64,000 nucleotides of DNA. Origin: Lysobacterales bacterium. GTDB taxonomy: Bacteria; Pseudomonadota; Gammaproteobacteria; Xanthomonadales; Xanthomonadaceae. The notes below the pieces were generated by a model. It saw only the letters and a program-made list of their open reading frames with translations, was not told where the DNA came from and made no database searches. Both the position numbers and the translations under genes were made by a program. Shown in pieces: positions 45,097-54,082 of the stretch. The DNA lies in assembly GCA_020442465.1 (NCBI GenBank), contig JAGRJY010000108.1:186001-250000 (forward strand). The letters are read 5' to 3'. Within the stretch, counting starts at the first letter, position 1, and every line of letters begins with the position of its first letter.

Positions 45097-45945
45097 TCAG
45101 TCGCCCTGTTGCACGGCCAGCTGCATGTCGCGCTGGCGCCGGCGTTCATCGCGCCACATCATCCACCAGCCGATCAGCGCTGCGGTGCTGACGACGAGGA
45201 TCATCAGCGCAGCCAGCGCGTTGACCTTCGGGCTCACGCCCAGGCGCACCGAGGAAAACACCTTCATCGGCAGGGTCGTCGACGAGGGGCCGGAGACGAA
45301 GCTGGCGATCACCAGGTCATCGAGAGACAGCGTGAACGCAAGCAGCCAGCCCGACATCAGCGCTGGGGCGATGATCGGCAGGGTGATCACGAAGAACACC
45401 TTGACCCGGTTGGCGCCCAGATCCATGGCCGCCTCTTCCAGCGAGCGGTCGAGTTCGGCCAGACGCGAGGAGATCACCACGGTCACGAAGGCCATGGTGA
45501 AGGTCACGTGTGCCGCCCAGATCGTCGCCACGCCGCGCGTCTGCGCGATGCCGAACAGGTCGGACAGGGCGACGAACATCAACAGGATGGACAGGCCGGT
45601 AATCACCTCGGGCATCACCAGCGGCGCGGTGATCATGGCGCCAAACATGGTCTTGCCGCGGAAGCCCCGCATGCGCGTCATCGCCAGCGCCGCCATGGTG
45701 CCAAGCACCACCGAGGCACAGGCGGTGTAGAACGCCACGCGGATGCTCACCCAGGCCGCATCCATCATCTGCCGGTCGCGGAACAGCTCGCCGTACCACT
45801 TCACCGAGAATCCCGACCACACCGTGACCAAGCGCGATTCGTTGAAGGAATAGATGATCAGGCTGAAGATCGGGATGTACAGAAACGCGAACCCCCCCAG
45901 CAGCAGGGTCAGTGTGAACGGCGACATCCCCTTGACCAGCTTCAC
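45097..45945 (-). CDS. potC: Polyamine ABC transporter permease (PotC/PotI type)
   Basis: A 282-residue inner-membrane permease with six helices. It starts with a GTG overlapping the stop of the preceding permease gene (GTGA), with GGAAGG upstream. The EAA loop that contacts the ATPase is LEEAAMDLGANRVKVFFVIT followed by LPIIAP. The first helix region FLYIPIFSLIIYSFNESRLV is typical of PotC/PotI. It works with the neighbouring permease, PotA and PotF to import putrescine or spermidine. Confidence 0.93.
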   Translation of the reverse strand: MKLVKGMSPFTLTLLLGGFAFLYIPIFSLIIYSFNESRLVTVWSGFSVKWYGELFRDRQMMDAAWVSIRVAFYTACASVVLGTMAALAMTRMRGFRGKTMFGAMITAPLVMPEVITGLSILLMFVALSDLFGIAQTRGVATIWAAHVTFTMAFVTVVISSRLAELDRSLEEAAMDLGANRVKVFFVITLPIIAPALMSGWLLAFTLSLDDLVIASFVSGPSSTTLPMKVFSSVRLGVSPKVNALAALMILVVSTAALIGWWMMWRDERRRQRDMQLAVQQGD

Positions 45946-46865
45946 GAGAGCTTCCCTTCCAGTTCCTTCGACTGGTAGTGGTGGAACACCAGGATCGGGA
46001 TCAGCAACAGGATCAGCATGACGATGGCGACCGCCGATGCCACCGGCCAGTCGCGGTTGTTGAAGAACTCCTGCCACAGCACGCGGCCGATCATCAGCGT
46101 CTTCGGATCGCCAAGCATCTCCGGGATCACGAACTCGCCGACCACCGGGATCATCACCAGCATCGAGCCGGCGATGATGCCGGCCTTGGACATCGGCAGG
46201 GTGACACGCCAGAAGATGGTATGCGGCTTGGCGCCCAGATCGGACGCCGCTTCGAGCAGACGCAGATCTAGCTTGACCAGGTTGGAATACAGCGGCAGCA
46301 CCATGAACGGCAGATAGGCATAGACGATCCCGATGTAGATCGCCGCGGGCGTGTACAGGATCTGCAGCGGTTCATCGATGATGCCGATCCACATCAGCAG
46401 GTTGTTGAGCAGGCCGTTGTTCTTGAGGATGCCGATCCAGGCATAGATGCGAATCAGGAACGAAGTCCAGGACGGCAGCACCACCAGCATGATCATGATG
46501 TTGCGCGAGGCGGTGTCCATGCGGGCGATGGCGTAGGCCATCGGATAGCCGATCAGCAGACACAGGAAGGTCGAGATCACCGCGATCTTCAGCGAGCTCA
46601 GATACGCCGAGGCGTACAGCGAATCGCTGAGCAGGAACAGGTAGTTCTGGATGTTCAGCTTGATGTTGACGATGTTGCCGGTCCAGTCGACTAGGTCGCT
46701 GTACGGCGGCATCGCGATCATCGCCTTCGCGAACGAGATCTTCAGCACGATGATGAAGGGCACCGCGAAGAACAGCAGCATCCACGCGTAGGGCACGCCA
46801 ATCACCAGCCAGCGCGATCCGGGAATCCGGTCGCGCAGCCAGAGGCCGACGGACGCGAGCTTCAT
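45942..46865 (-). CDS. potB: Polyamine ABC transporter permease (PotB/PotH type)
   Basis: A 307-residue inner-membrane permease with six helices. The EAA loop is LLEAASDLGAKPHTIFWRVT followed by LPMSKAG. The N-terminal part (WLVIGVPYAWMLLFFAVPFI) and MPPYSDLVDW resemble PotH. The ATG overlaps the potA stop (ATGA). It pairs with the downstream permease. Confidence 0.93.
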   Translation of the reverse strand: MKLASVGLWLRDRIPGSRWLVIGVPYAWMLLFFAVPFIIVLKISFAKAMIAMPPYSDLVDWTGNIVNIKLNIQNYLFLLSDSLYASAYLSSLKIAVISTFLCLLIGYPMAYAIARMDTASRNIMIMLVVLPSWTSFLIRIYAWIGILKNNGLLNNLLMWIGIIDEPLQILYTPAAIYIGIVYAYLPFMVLPLYSNLVKLDLRLLEAASDLGAKPHTIFWRVTLPMSKAGIIAGSMLVMIPVVGEFVIPEMLGDPKTLMIGRVLWQEFFNNRDWPVASAVAIVMLILLLIPILVFHHYQSKELEGKLS

Positions 46866-48016
46866 GCGGTAAGGACCACGCCAGCCTGGTCGCCCCAGCT
46901 GATCCACACCTCATCGTTCCAGGTGAAGTTCTCCGAGGCCCATCGACGCGCGTTGATCGCGTTGACCAGCACCTTCTTACCGCTGGGAAGCTTCACGTGG
47001 TAGACGGAGTGACTGCCGAAGTAGGCAATGTCCTCGATGATGCCTTTGGCCTTGTTGCACAGCTGCTCGGGCTCGTCACGGTGGATTCGCACCTTCTCGG
47101 GGCGGATCGCCAGCGCGACCTCCATGTCCTCGTAGCCGGTGACGCCGTGGCCAACGTAGATCTGCCCCTCGATGTCGGGCGAGACGATGGTGATGTGGTC
47201 CTTCTCGTCGTCCTTGATGCGTCCCTCGATCAGGTTCACCGACCCGATGAACCCGGCAGTGAAACGTGAATTCGGCTGCTCGTAGATCTCATCGGGTGAA
47301 CCGACCTGGCGGATGCGCCCCTGGTCCATGATTGCGATGCGATGCGCCATGGTCATCGCCTCTTCCTGGTCGTGCGTGACCATGATGCAGGTGACGCCCT
47401 GCCGCTCGATGATGTCGGCCAGCTCGAGCTGCATCTGCGAGCGCAGCTTCTTGTCCAGCGCGCCCATCGGCTCATCCAGCAGCAGCAGCTTCGGGCCTTT
47501 CGCCAGTGAGCGGGCCAGGGCGACGCGCTGCTGCTGTCCACCGGACAGCTGATGCGGCTTGCGCTTGGCGAAGCGGGCCATCTGCACCAGCGCCAGCATC
47601 TCCTCCACCCGGCGCGCAATTTCGTCGCGCGGCATGCGCTCCTGCTGCAGGCCGAAGGCGACGTTCTGTTCCACGGTCATGTGCGGAAACAGCGCATAGG
47701 ACTGGAACATCATGTTCGCCGGCCGCCGGTAGGGCGGCAGGCCCACCATCGGCTGGCCGTCGAGATAGATCGCGCCGAGGCTGGGCTTCTCGAACCCCGC
47801 CACCATGCGCAGCAGGGTCGACTTGCCGCAGCCCGAACCACCGAGCAGGGCGAAGATCTCGCCCTTGCGGATACTCAGCGTGACGTCATCGACGGCGAGA
47901 AAGCCGTCGAAGTCCTTGCTGACGTCCTCGATGCGGACGTATCCGTCCTCGCCGAGATGATCGGTGCGGGCGGCGCCCGGCCCGCCCAGCGTCAGTCCTT
48001 CTGCCGCTTCTGCCAT
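46862..48016 (-). CDS. potA: Polyamine ABC transporter ATP-binding protein
   Basis: A 384-residue ATPase that drives polyamine uptake. Walker A is LGGSGCGKSTLLRMV, signature LSGGQQQRVALARSLA and Walker B LLLLDEPMGALD. The C-terminal TOBE-type regulatory domain begins near residue 260 and ends in VWISWGDQAGVV. A roughly 25-residue N-terminal extension precedes VRIEDVSKDFDGFLAV. It lies 31 bases after potF and overlaps potB. Confidence 0.94.
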   Translation of the reverse strand: MAEAAEGLTLGGPGAARTDHLGEDGYVRIEDVSKDFDGFLAVDDVTLSIRKGEIFALLGGSGCGKSTLLRMVAGFEKPSLGAIYLDGQPMVGLPPYRRPANMMFQSYALFPHMTVEQNVAFGLQQERMPRDEIARRVEEMLALVQMARFAKRKPHQLSGGQQQRVALARSLAKGPKLLLLDEPMGALDKKLRSQMQLELADIIERQGVTCIMVTHDQEEAMTMAHRIAIMDQGRIRQVGSPDEIYEQPNSRFTAGFIGSVNLIEGRIKDDEKDHITIVSPDIEGQIYVGHGVTGYEDMEVALAIRPEKVRIHRDEPEQLCNKAKGIIEDIAYFGSHSVYHVKLPSGKKVLVNAINARRWASENFTWNDEVWISWGDQAGVVLTA

Positions 48017-48047
48017 GCGCGCCCCCGATCGGCTGTGTGTGGTTCCG

Positions 48048-49187
48048 TTACTGGCCGGTCTTCAGGCGCGTCCAGGAGCGGCTGTAGATGCGGTCGACAT
48101 CAGGCGGCACGACCTTGAAGGTGAACAGTTTGGCCTTGGCCTCTTCGGTGGGATACACACCCGGATCGGTGCGGATCTCTTCGTCCACCATGGGCATCGC
48201 CGCCTTGTTGCCGCTGGCGTAGGCGACATAGTTCTGGATGCCCGCCATCACTTCCGGCCGCATCAGGTAGTCGAGGAACTGATAGGCCTCGTCGACGTTC
48301 TTGGCATCCTTCGGCATGGCCAGCATGTCGAACCACATGGCCGCGCCCTCCTTCGGAATCACATAGCCGACCTCGACGCCGTTCTCGGCCTCTTCGGCAC
48401 GACCGGCGGCCTGCAGCACGTCACCCGACCAGCCCACGGCCAGGCAGATGTCGCCGTTTGCCAGGTCGTTGATATACTGCGAGGAGTGGAAGTATGTGAT
48501 GTGCGGGCGAATCGATTCGAGCAGGGCCACGCCCTTCTCGATGACCGCCTCATCGAAGCTGTTGGGGTCTTCGCCAAGGTAGTTCAGTGCGGTCGGAATC
48601 ATCTCCTGCGGAGTGTCCAGCACGGCGACACCGCAGGCATGCAGCTTGGCGATGTTCTCGGGCTTGAACACGATATCCCACGAGTCGATCTCGACGTCGT
48701 CGCCCAGCGCCTCCTTCACCTTGGCCACGTTGTAGCCGATGCCGGTGGTGCCCCAGAGGTAGGGAATCGCGTGCGCATTGTCGGGATCGGTCGTGGCGAT
48801 CCGCTGCAGCAGTTCCTCGTCGAGGTTGCCGTAGTTCTTCAGCCGCGCCTTGTCGAGCGGCTGGAACACGCCGGCCTGGATCTGCCGACCGAGGAAGGAC
48901 AGCGACGGCACGACCACGTCGTAGCCGGTCGAACCCGCCACCAGCTTGGCCTCGAGCACTTCATTGGAGTCGAACACGTCGTAGACCACCTTGATGCCGG
49001 TTTCTTTCTGGAAGTTGTCCAGCGTGTCTTCAGCGATGTAGTCCGACCAGTTGTAGACGTGAAGCGTCTTTTCCTTCGCTGCCGGCGGCGCGGCAGTCTG
49101 CTCAGGAGCGGCTTGCTCCCCGCCTCCCCCACAAGCTGAAAGCGCGAAGGTCGCGGCGCACACCAGGGCGAGATGCTTCAACTTCAT
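48048..49187 (-). CDS. potF: Polyamine-binding lipoprotein (PotF/SpuD type)
   Basis: A 379-residue binding protein for putrescine or spermidine. The N-terminal MKLKHLALVCAATFALSACG ends in a lipobox (LSAC), so it is probably a lipoprotein rather than a soluble periplasmic protein. The binding domain shows HVYNWSDYIAEDTLDNFQKE, IPYLWGTTGIGYNV and AVGWSGDVLQA, all close to PotF/SpuD, with aromatic ligands at the usual sites. Upstream GAGGAG supports the start. It is the first transporter gene and follows the aminotransferase by 120 bases. Confidence 0.94.
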   Translation of the reverse strand: MKLKHLALVCAATFALSACGGGGEQAAPEQTAAPPAAKEKTLHVYNWSDYIAEDTLDNFQKETGIKVVYDVFDSNEVLEAKLVAGSTGYDVVVPSLSFLGRQIQAGVFQPLDKARLKNYGNLDEELLQRIATTDPDNAHAIPYLWGTTGIGYNVAKVKEALGDDVEIDSWDIVFKPENIAKLHACGVAVLDTPQEMIPTALNYLGEDPNSFDEAVIEKGVALLESIRPHITYFHSSQYINDLANGDICLAVGWSGDVLQAAGRAEEAENGVEVGYVIPKEGAAMWFDMLAMPKDAKNVDEAYQFLDYLMRPEVMAGIQNYVAYASGNKAAMPMVDEEIRTDPGVYPTEEAKAKLFTFKVVPPDVDRIYSRSWTRLKTGQ

Positions 49188-49307
49188 GGGGAACTCCTCA
49201 TGGTCGGTCAGGGCCACATCCTAACCCGGATGCGGCAGGTTGGCAGAAGGGCAATCTAACCCGAAACGGCCGCCCGATTGCGGAACCCGAACGGGCGCGC
49301 GACGTGT

Positions 49308-50672
49308 TCACCGGCCCAGCGCCCGTTGGGTGTCGTCGAGCGCACGCCACGCCTTGTCGATCAGCTCGTCGATCTCCGACTTGCTGATGACCAGCGGCGG
49401 CGACAGGAGCATCGCGTCCCAGGTCGCGCGCAGGATCAGTCCATGGCGCAGGGCGATGTCCCGGCACACCCCTCCCACGCGGCCACGGTCGTCGAAAAAA
49501 CGTCTCGAAGGCTTGTCGGGCACCAGTTCGATCGCACCCACCATGCCGGCGATGCGTGCCTCGCCGACCAGCGGGTGCTCGGAAAGCGCCATCCAGCGTT
49601 CGGCGAGATAGGGCCCGGTCTCGATGCGACACCGTTCGACGATGTGCTCTTCTTCGAGAATGCGCAGGTTCTCCAGCGCCACCGCGGTACAGACCGGGTG
49701 CCCCGAATAGGTAAAGCCATGCGCCAGCTCTCCACCCTGCTCGCGCAGCACGTTCGCCACGCGGTCATTGAAGAGCACTGCGCCCAGCGGGATGTAGCCG
49801 GAAGTCAGGCCCTTGGCGACCGGCATGATGTCGGCGTCGATACCGAGGTACTGGGAGCCGAACCACTCACCCGTACGGCCGAACCCGCAGATGACTTCGT
49901 CGGCGACCAGGAGCACGTCGTACTGTTTGCAGATCCGGTTGATTTCGGGCCAGTAGGTCGCAGGCGGAATGAACACGCCTGCAGCGCCCTGAATCGGCTC
50001 GGCGATGAAGGCGGCTACCCGATTCGCGCCCAGTTCGAGGATCTTGCTCTCGAGTTCTCGCGCCCGCTGCAGCCCGAACGCTTCGGGCGACAGGTCTTCG
50101 CCCTCGCCGAACCAATAGGGCGCGCGAATGTGATGGACGCCGGGAATCGGCAACCCGCCCTGCTTGTGCATGGCGCCCATGCCGCCGAGGCTCGCACCGG
50201 CGACGGTGGAACCGTGGTAGCCGTTGTGCCGACCAATGAAAACATCCTTCTCCGGCTTGCCCTGCACAGCCCAGAAGTGACGCACCATGCGCAGCACGGT
50301 GTCGTTCGCTTCCGAGCCCGAGTTGGTGAAGAACGCGTGGTTGATGTCGCCGGGCGCAAGCTCGGCCAGCTTCGCCGCCAGTTTCACCGTCGGCTCGGTG
50401 GTACAGCCGAAGAAGCTGTTGTAGTAGGCCAGCCGATCCATCTGCGCCTTGGCCGCCTCGCCCAGCTCCGGGCGCCCGTAGCCGATGTTGACGCACCACA
50501 GCCCGGCGAAGGCATCCAGCAGCTTGTTGCCGTCCTGGTCCCAGACGTAGACGCCCTCGCCGCGGGTCAGCAGGCGCGTTCCCTTCTCCGCCAGCGCCTT
50601 GTTGTCGCTGAAGGGATGAATGTGGTGTGCGGCGTCGAAGGCACGCAGTGCATGGAGGTCAGGCAGGGTCAT
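49308..50672 (-). CDS. spuC: Putrescine-type aminotransferase (SpuC-like, class III)
   Basis: A 454-residue PLP enzyme, most like putrescine:pyruvate and other polyamine:pyruvate transaminases. Motifs: GVYVWDQDGNKLLDAFAGLW, FFTNSGSEANDTVLRMVRHF, GRHNGYHGSTVAGASLGG, LLVADEVICGFGRTGEWFG, and the PLP lysine in MPVAKGLTSGYIPLGAV. It removes an amino group from putrescine with pyruvate as acceptor, giving alanine and an aldehyde. The ATG (MTLPDLHALRAFD) matches the family start. It lies between the first synthetase gene and potF on the same strand. Confidence 0.92.
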   Translation of the reverse strand: MTLPDLHALRAFDAAHHIHPFSDNKALAEKGTRLLTRGEGVYVWDQDGNKLLDAFAGLWCVNIGYGRPELGEAAKAQMDRLAYYNSFFGCTTEPTVKLAAKLAELAPGDINHAFFTNSGSEANDTVLRMVRHFWAVQGKPEKDVFIGRHNGYHGSTVAGASLGGMGAMHKQGGLPIPGVHHIRAPYWFGEGEDLSPEAFGLQRARELESKILELGANRVAAFIAEPIQGAAGVFIPPATYWPEINRICKQYDVLLVADEVICGFGRTGEWFGSQYLGIDADIMPVAKGLTSGYIPLGAVLFNDRVANVLREQGGELAHGFTYSGHPVCTAVALENLRILEEEHIVERCRIETGPYLAERWMALSEHPLVGEARIAGMVGAIELVPDKPSRRFFDDRGRVGGVCRDIALRHGLILRATWDAMLLSPPLVISKSEIDELIDKAWRALDDTQRALGR

Positions 50673-50919
50673 GGCAAGCCTGTACCCGGGATTCGGCCGC
50701 TGCACGACCACCCGGGCAGCGCCAGTCGCGCCGTCGCCCGGCTCGGTCGGAACCCAGGCTGCGGCCAAGCCGTCCTGCTACGCATCACTGCACCCATCAC
50801 CGGCACTTTCGTTCTTGCTCCTGTCCACGCATCGTGCTGCGAAGCCGCTTCCGCCCCGTTTCGGTTTCCTCTGCGCCACGCGCCATGCGTCTTGGGTCCC
50901 AAGCTGCGCACCCTGCCCC

Positions 50920-52305
50920 TCACACGTTGAGCAGCAGGAACTCCCGCTCCCAGCTGCTGATGACGCGGAAGTAGGTCTCGAACTCCTTGTGCTTGACCGA
51001 GGTATAGGCGCTGACGAATCGCGTGCCGAGCAGGCTGCCCAGCTCTTCGCAATCGCTCAGCAGCTGCAGTGCCTCATGGAGCGACTGCGGAAGGGTGAAT
51101 CCGTGCCCATGCGCGCTGCCGCTGAGCGGCTCGGTCGGCATCAGCTTTTCCCGAATGCCTAGGTAGCCACACGCCAGCGTGGCGGCGACCGCCAGGTAGG
51201 GGTTGGCGTCCGAGCCCGCAAACCGGCTCTCCACGCGGCTGTTCTCGAGGTTGTCGACCGGCACACGCAGCCCGCAGGTGCGGTTGTCGTATCCCCATTC
51301 CACGTTCTTCGGCGACACCTCGCCGAGCAGCAGTCGGCGGTAGGAATTGACGTTCGGCGCAAAGAACGCCATGGCTGCCGGCACGTACTTCTGCAGCCCG
51401 GCCAGGTAGTGCATGAAGATCTGGCTGTGCTCGCCGTACTGCTTGCCGGCAAACACGTTGCGCCCGCTCTTGCGGTCGACCAGGCTCTGGTGCAGGTGCA
51501 TCGCGCTGCCCGGCTCGTGCTCCATCGGCTTGGCCAGGAAGGTTGCATAGACGTCGTGACGCAGTGCCGCCTCGCGCATGGTGCGCTTGAACAGGAAGAC
51601 CTGGTCGGCGCGCGACATCGGGTCGGCGTGCGCGAAGTTCACCTCGAGCTGGGCGGCGCCGCTCTCGTGGATGAGCGTGTCGACATCGAGTTCCATCGAG
51701 TCGGCGTAGTCGTACATCAGATCGAGGATCGGGTCGAATTCGTTGACCGCGTCGATCGAATAGGATTGACGCGCGGTTTCCGGACGACCGGAACGCCCGG
51801 CCGGCGGAAGCAGGGGAAAGTCCGGGTCGGTGTTCTTCTGCACCAGGAAGAACTCGACTTCGGGGGCGATGATCGGCTGCAGCCCGATGCCCTCGAACGC
51901 GGTGAGCACGCGCTTCAGCACATTGCGCGGCGCCAGCTCGTGCGGCCGGCCGTCCCGGGTGTAGCAGTCGTGGATGACCTGGGCGGTCGGGTCGGTTGCC
52001 CAGGGCACCAGTCGGCGGGTCTCCGGGTCGCCGCGCAGGTACATGTCCGAATCGGACGCGGACACCAGATCGTCGTAGTTGTCGGGATACTCGCCGGTCA
52101 CCGTGGTGACGAAGATGCCCTCGGGCAGGCGCGTGCCGAACTCGGACCAGTACTTCGACGCCGGCACGATCTTGCCGCGTGCGTTGCCGGTGAAATCAGG
52201 CACCAGGCACTCGACCTCGGTGATGTGGTGGTCGCGGAGCCAGCGCTTGAGCGCGCTTTCCTGCTCTGGACGTTCGGGCGTTGCTTGCGGTTTCTTCTTT
52301 GCCAT
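50920..52305 (-). CDS. puuA: Glutamine-synthetase-like gamma-glutamylpolyamine synthetase, copy 1
   Basis: A 461-residue GS-fold ligase, by context joining glutamate to a polyamine at the cost of ATP. GS metal and substrate motifs are present: IIAPEVEFFLVQKN, SAMHLHQSLVDRKSG, NVNSYRRLLLGEVSPKNVEW, NRTCGLRVPVDNLENSRVES and RFAGSDANPYLAVAATLAC. It begins MAKKKPQATPERPEQESALK. The N-terminal VECLVPDFTGNARGKIVP is the PuuA/SpuI-type variant of the GS N-domain. It starts the minus-strand run that continues with spuC and potF-A-B-C and is divergent from the second copy. Confidence 0.9.
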   Translation of the reverse strand: MAKKKPQATPERPEQESALKRWLRDHHITEVECLVPDFTGNARGKIVPASKYWSEFGTRLPEGIFVTTVTGEYPDNYDDLVSASDSDMYLRGDPETRRLVPWATDPTAQVIHDCYTRDGRPHELAPRNVLKRVLTAFEGIGLQPIIAPEVEFFLVQKNTDPDFPLLPPAGRSGRPETARQSYSIDAVNEFDPILDLMYDYADSMELDVDTLIHESGAAQLEVNFAHADPMSRADQVFLFKRTMREAALRHDVYATFLAKPMEHEPGSAMHLHQSLVDRKSGRNVFAGKQYGEHSQIFMHYLAGLQKYVPAAMAFFAPNVNSYRRLLLGEVSPKNVEWGYDNRTCGLRVPVDNLENSRVESRFAGSDANPYLAVAATLACGYLGIREKLMPTEPLSGSAHGHGFTLPQSLHEALQLLSDCEELGSLLGTRFVSAYTSVKHKEFETYFRVISSWEREFLLLNV

Positions 52306-52649
52306 GCGTTGCGAGCCCCAAAACAGCTGATCGAGCCGATCAAGCCGGTCCATTCATCCGGTGCACGTCCTGTGCCGTGGTCGGGCGACCCGATCTGCCC
52401 TGGGCCGCGTCGTCCGGAGCGTCCACCGTGCACGGTCCGCTCCGCTCCCGGTCGCTCGGTGCCGCGATGTCGTGCCGGCGACGCCCCGTCGAGTCAGCCA
52501 TCCTCCAACGGAAGTCGGCGGATCCGCCCGGGCATCATCGGGCACACAGGCCCGAATCGCCACACTACCCGCGGCGTTTTATTTTTACAACACAGCACCC
52601 GGAAATGGCGCTCCAACGACACTTTCGACACCGTGGCGTTCGCAAAACG

Positions 52650-52664
52650 GTGAATATTCTTGAC
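52650..52664. promoter_or_regulatory. Candidate PuuR-type operator, degenerate copy
   Basis: GTGAATATTCTTGAC matches the perfect palindrome upstream of the puuR-type gene at 11 of 15 positions and overlaps the -35 box of the second synthetase gene. It is only partly palindromic (four of six arm positions pair). Confidence 0.5.
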
Positions 52665-52686
52665 ACCTCGGGCATTCTGCTAGCAT
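52660..52686 (+). promoter_or_regulatory. Promoter of the second gamma-glutamylpolyamine synthetase gene
   Basis: A perfect -35 TTGACA is followed after 15 bases by an extended -10 (TGCTAGCAT). Spacing is short, but the extended -10 compensates. The leader would be only about 22 bases, with no clear ribosome binding site. Confidence 0.6.
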
Positions 52687-52714
52687 TCCGCAACCCGACC
52701 CGGATGTCTGCGCC

Positions 52715-54082
52715 ATGACCGAGCCCGCCCCCCACGATGCCGATGCTTCGGTGCTGGCGGCGCATCCCGAGGCGCAGTCGGTCGACCTGATTCTTGCCGA
52801 CATGAATGGCCTGCTCCGCGGCAAGCGGATCGCGCGCTCGGCGCTGGAAAAGGTGCAGCAGTCGGGGGTGTGCCTGCCGATGTCGCTGATCGCCACCGAC
52901 ATCACCGGCAACACGGTCGAAGAAACCGGCCTGGGCTACGACATCGGTGACGAAGATCGCGTCTGCAGGGTCGTGCCGGGCAGCCTTCGCCACGTACCCT
53001 GGACCGCGCAGCCCACCCTGCAGGCCCTGCTGTGCATGCAGGACATGCAAGGTCAGGTCTTCGCAGCGAACCCGCGCGAGGTGCTGGCGCGCGTGGTCGA
53101 ACGCTACCGGGCCCGGGGACTCACTCCGGTCGTGGCAGTCGAGCTGGAGTTCTACCTGCTCGATAGCCTGCTCTCCGAGGATGGACGACCCCGCACGGCG
53201 ATCAATCCGGCGACCCAGCGGCGCAACGATTCGACCCAGGTCTACTACCTGCAGGACTTGAACGACTTCCGTGTGTTCACCGATGCGGTCGCCGCTGCCT
53301 GCGCGGCCCAGTCAATTCCTGCCGACACTGCGGTGGCCGAATACGCCCCCGGCCAATTCGAGATCAATCTCAAACACCGGGCCGACGCCGTGGCCGCCTG
53401 CGACGACGCGCTCTACCTCAAGCGCGCCATCAAGGCCGTGGCAGCCGACCAGGGCTGCCAGGCCAGCTTCATGGCCAAGCCCTTCGTCGATCAGGCCGGA
53501 AGTGGCCTGCATGTGCACGTATCGGTGCTCGACGAACAAGGTCGCAACATTTTCGCCTGCACCCCGGAGCAACCCGTCGACGTTCTCCGTCACGCCATTG
53601 GCGGACTGCAGCAGCGCGCCGACGACTGCATGCTGCTGTACGCGCCGCACGCCAACAGCTACCGCCGTTTCGTGCTCAACGCCTTTGTGCCGCTCAATGA
53701 TTGCTGGGGGTTCAACAACCGCACGGTGGCGATGCGGGTGCCCTACAGCGATGCACACAATGTGCGCATCGAACACCGCATTGCCGGTGCCGATGCCAAT
53801 CCGTACCTGGTGACGGCGGCTGTGCTGGCGTCGATGCTGGATGGCATCGAGCGCCGCTGCGACCCCGGCCCGCCGGTGGTTGGCAATGCCTACGAACAGA
53901 CCGAGACACGCGCCCTGTACTGGCGCGACACCATTCGTGACTTCCAGGCCAGTGATTTCGTGGCCGAACAGCTCGGCCGCGATTTCAGGCACTTCTACGG
54001 CCAGCAGAAACTCAAGGAGTTCCTCAGCTTCAACCGCGAAGTCACCACCCTCGAGTACGAGTGGTACCTGCGGCATGTCTGA
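52715..54082 (+). CDS. puuA: Glutamine-synthetase-like gamma-glutamylputrescine synthetase, copy 2
   Basis: A 455-residue GS-fold ligase. Motifs: VDLILADMNGLLRGKRIARS at the N-domain, VAVELEFYLLDSLL, SGLHVHVSVLDEQGRNIF, NSYRRFVLNAFVPLNDCW, NNRTVAMRVPYSD and EHRIAGADANPYLVTAAVLA. It differs considerably from copy 1, so the two probably take different polyamines or are differently regulated. It overlaps the downstream oxidase gene by eight bases, which fits the PuuA-PuuB step order. Assignment to putrescine is from context. Confidence 0.9.
   Translation: MTEPAPHDADASVLAAHPEAQSVDLILADMNGLLRGKRIARSALEKVQQSGVCLPMSLIATDITGNTVEETGLGYDIGDEDRVCRVVPGSLRHVPWTAQPTLQALLCMQDMQGQVFAANPREVLARVVERYRARGLTPVVAVELEFYLLDSLLSEDGRPRTAINPATQRRNDSTQVYYLQDLNDFRVFTDAVAAACAAQSIPADTAVAEYAPGQFEINLKHRADAVAACDDALYLKRAIKAVAADQGCQASFMAKPFVDQAGSGLHVHVSVLDEQGRNIFACTPEQPVDVLRHAIGGLQQRADDCMLLYAPHANSYRRFVLNAFVPLNDCWGFNNRTVAMRVPYSDAHNVRIEHRIAGADANPYLVTAAVLASMLDGIERRCDPGPPVVGNAYEQTETRALYWRDTIRDFQASDFVAEQLGRDFRHFYGQQKLKEFLSFNREVTTLEYEWYLRHV

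Larger units (their letters stand above)
52306..52714. other. Divergent intergenic region between two synthetase genes
   Basis: About 410 bases without a supported gene. The right end holds the promoter and operator-like sequence of the second copy. An AT-rich patch (GTTTTATTTTTACAAC around 52578-52593) may contain the promoter of the first copy, which would give it a long leader of about 270 bases. The remainder is GC-rich and featureless. Confidence 0.5.
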
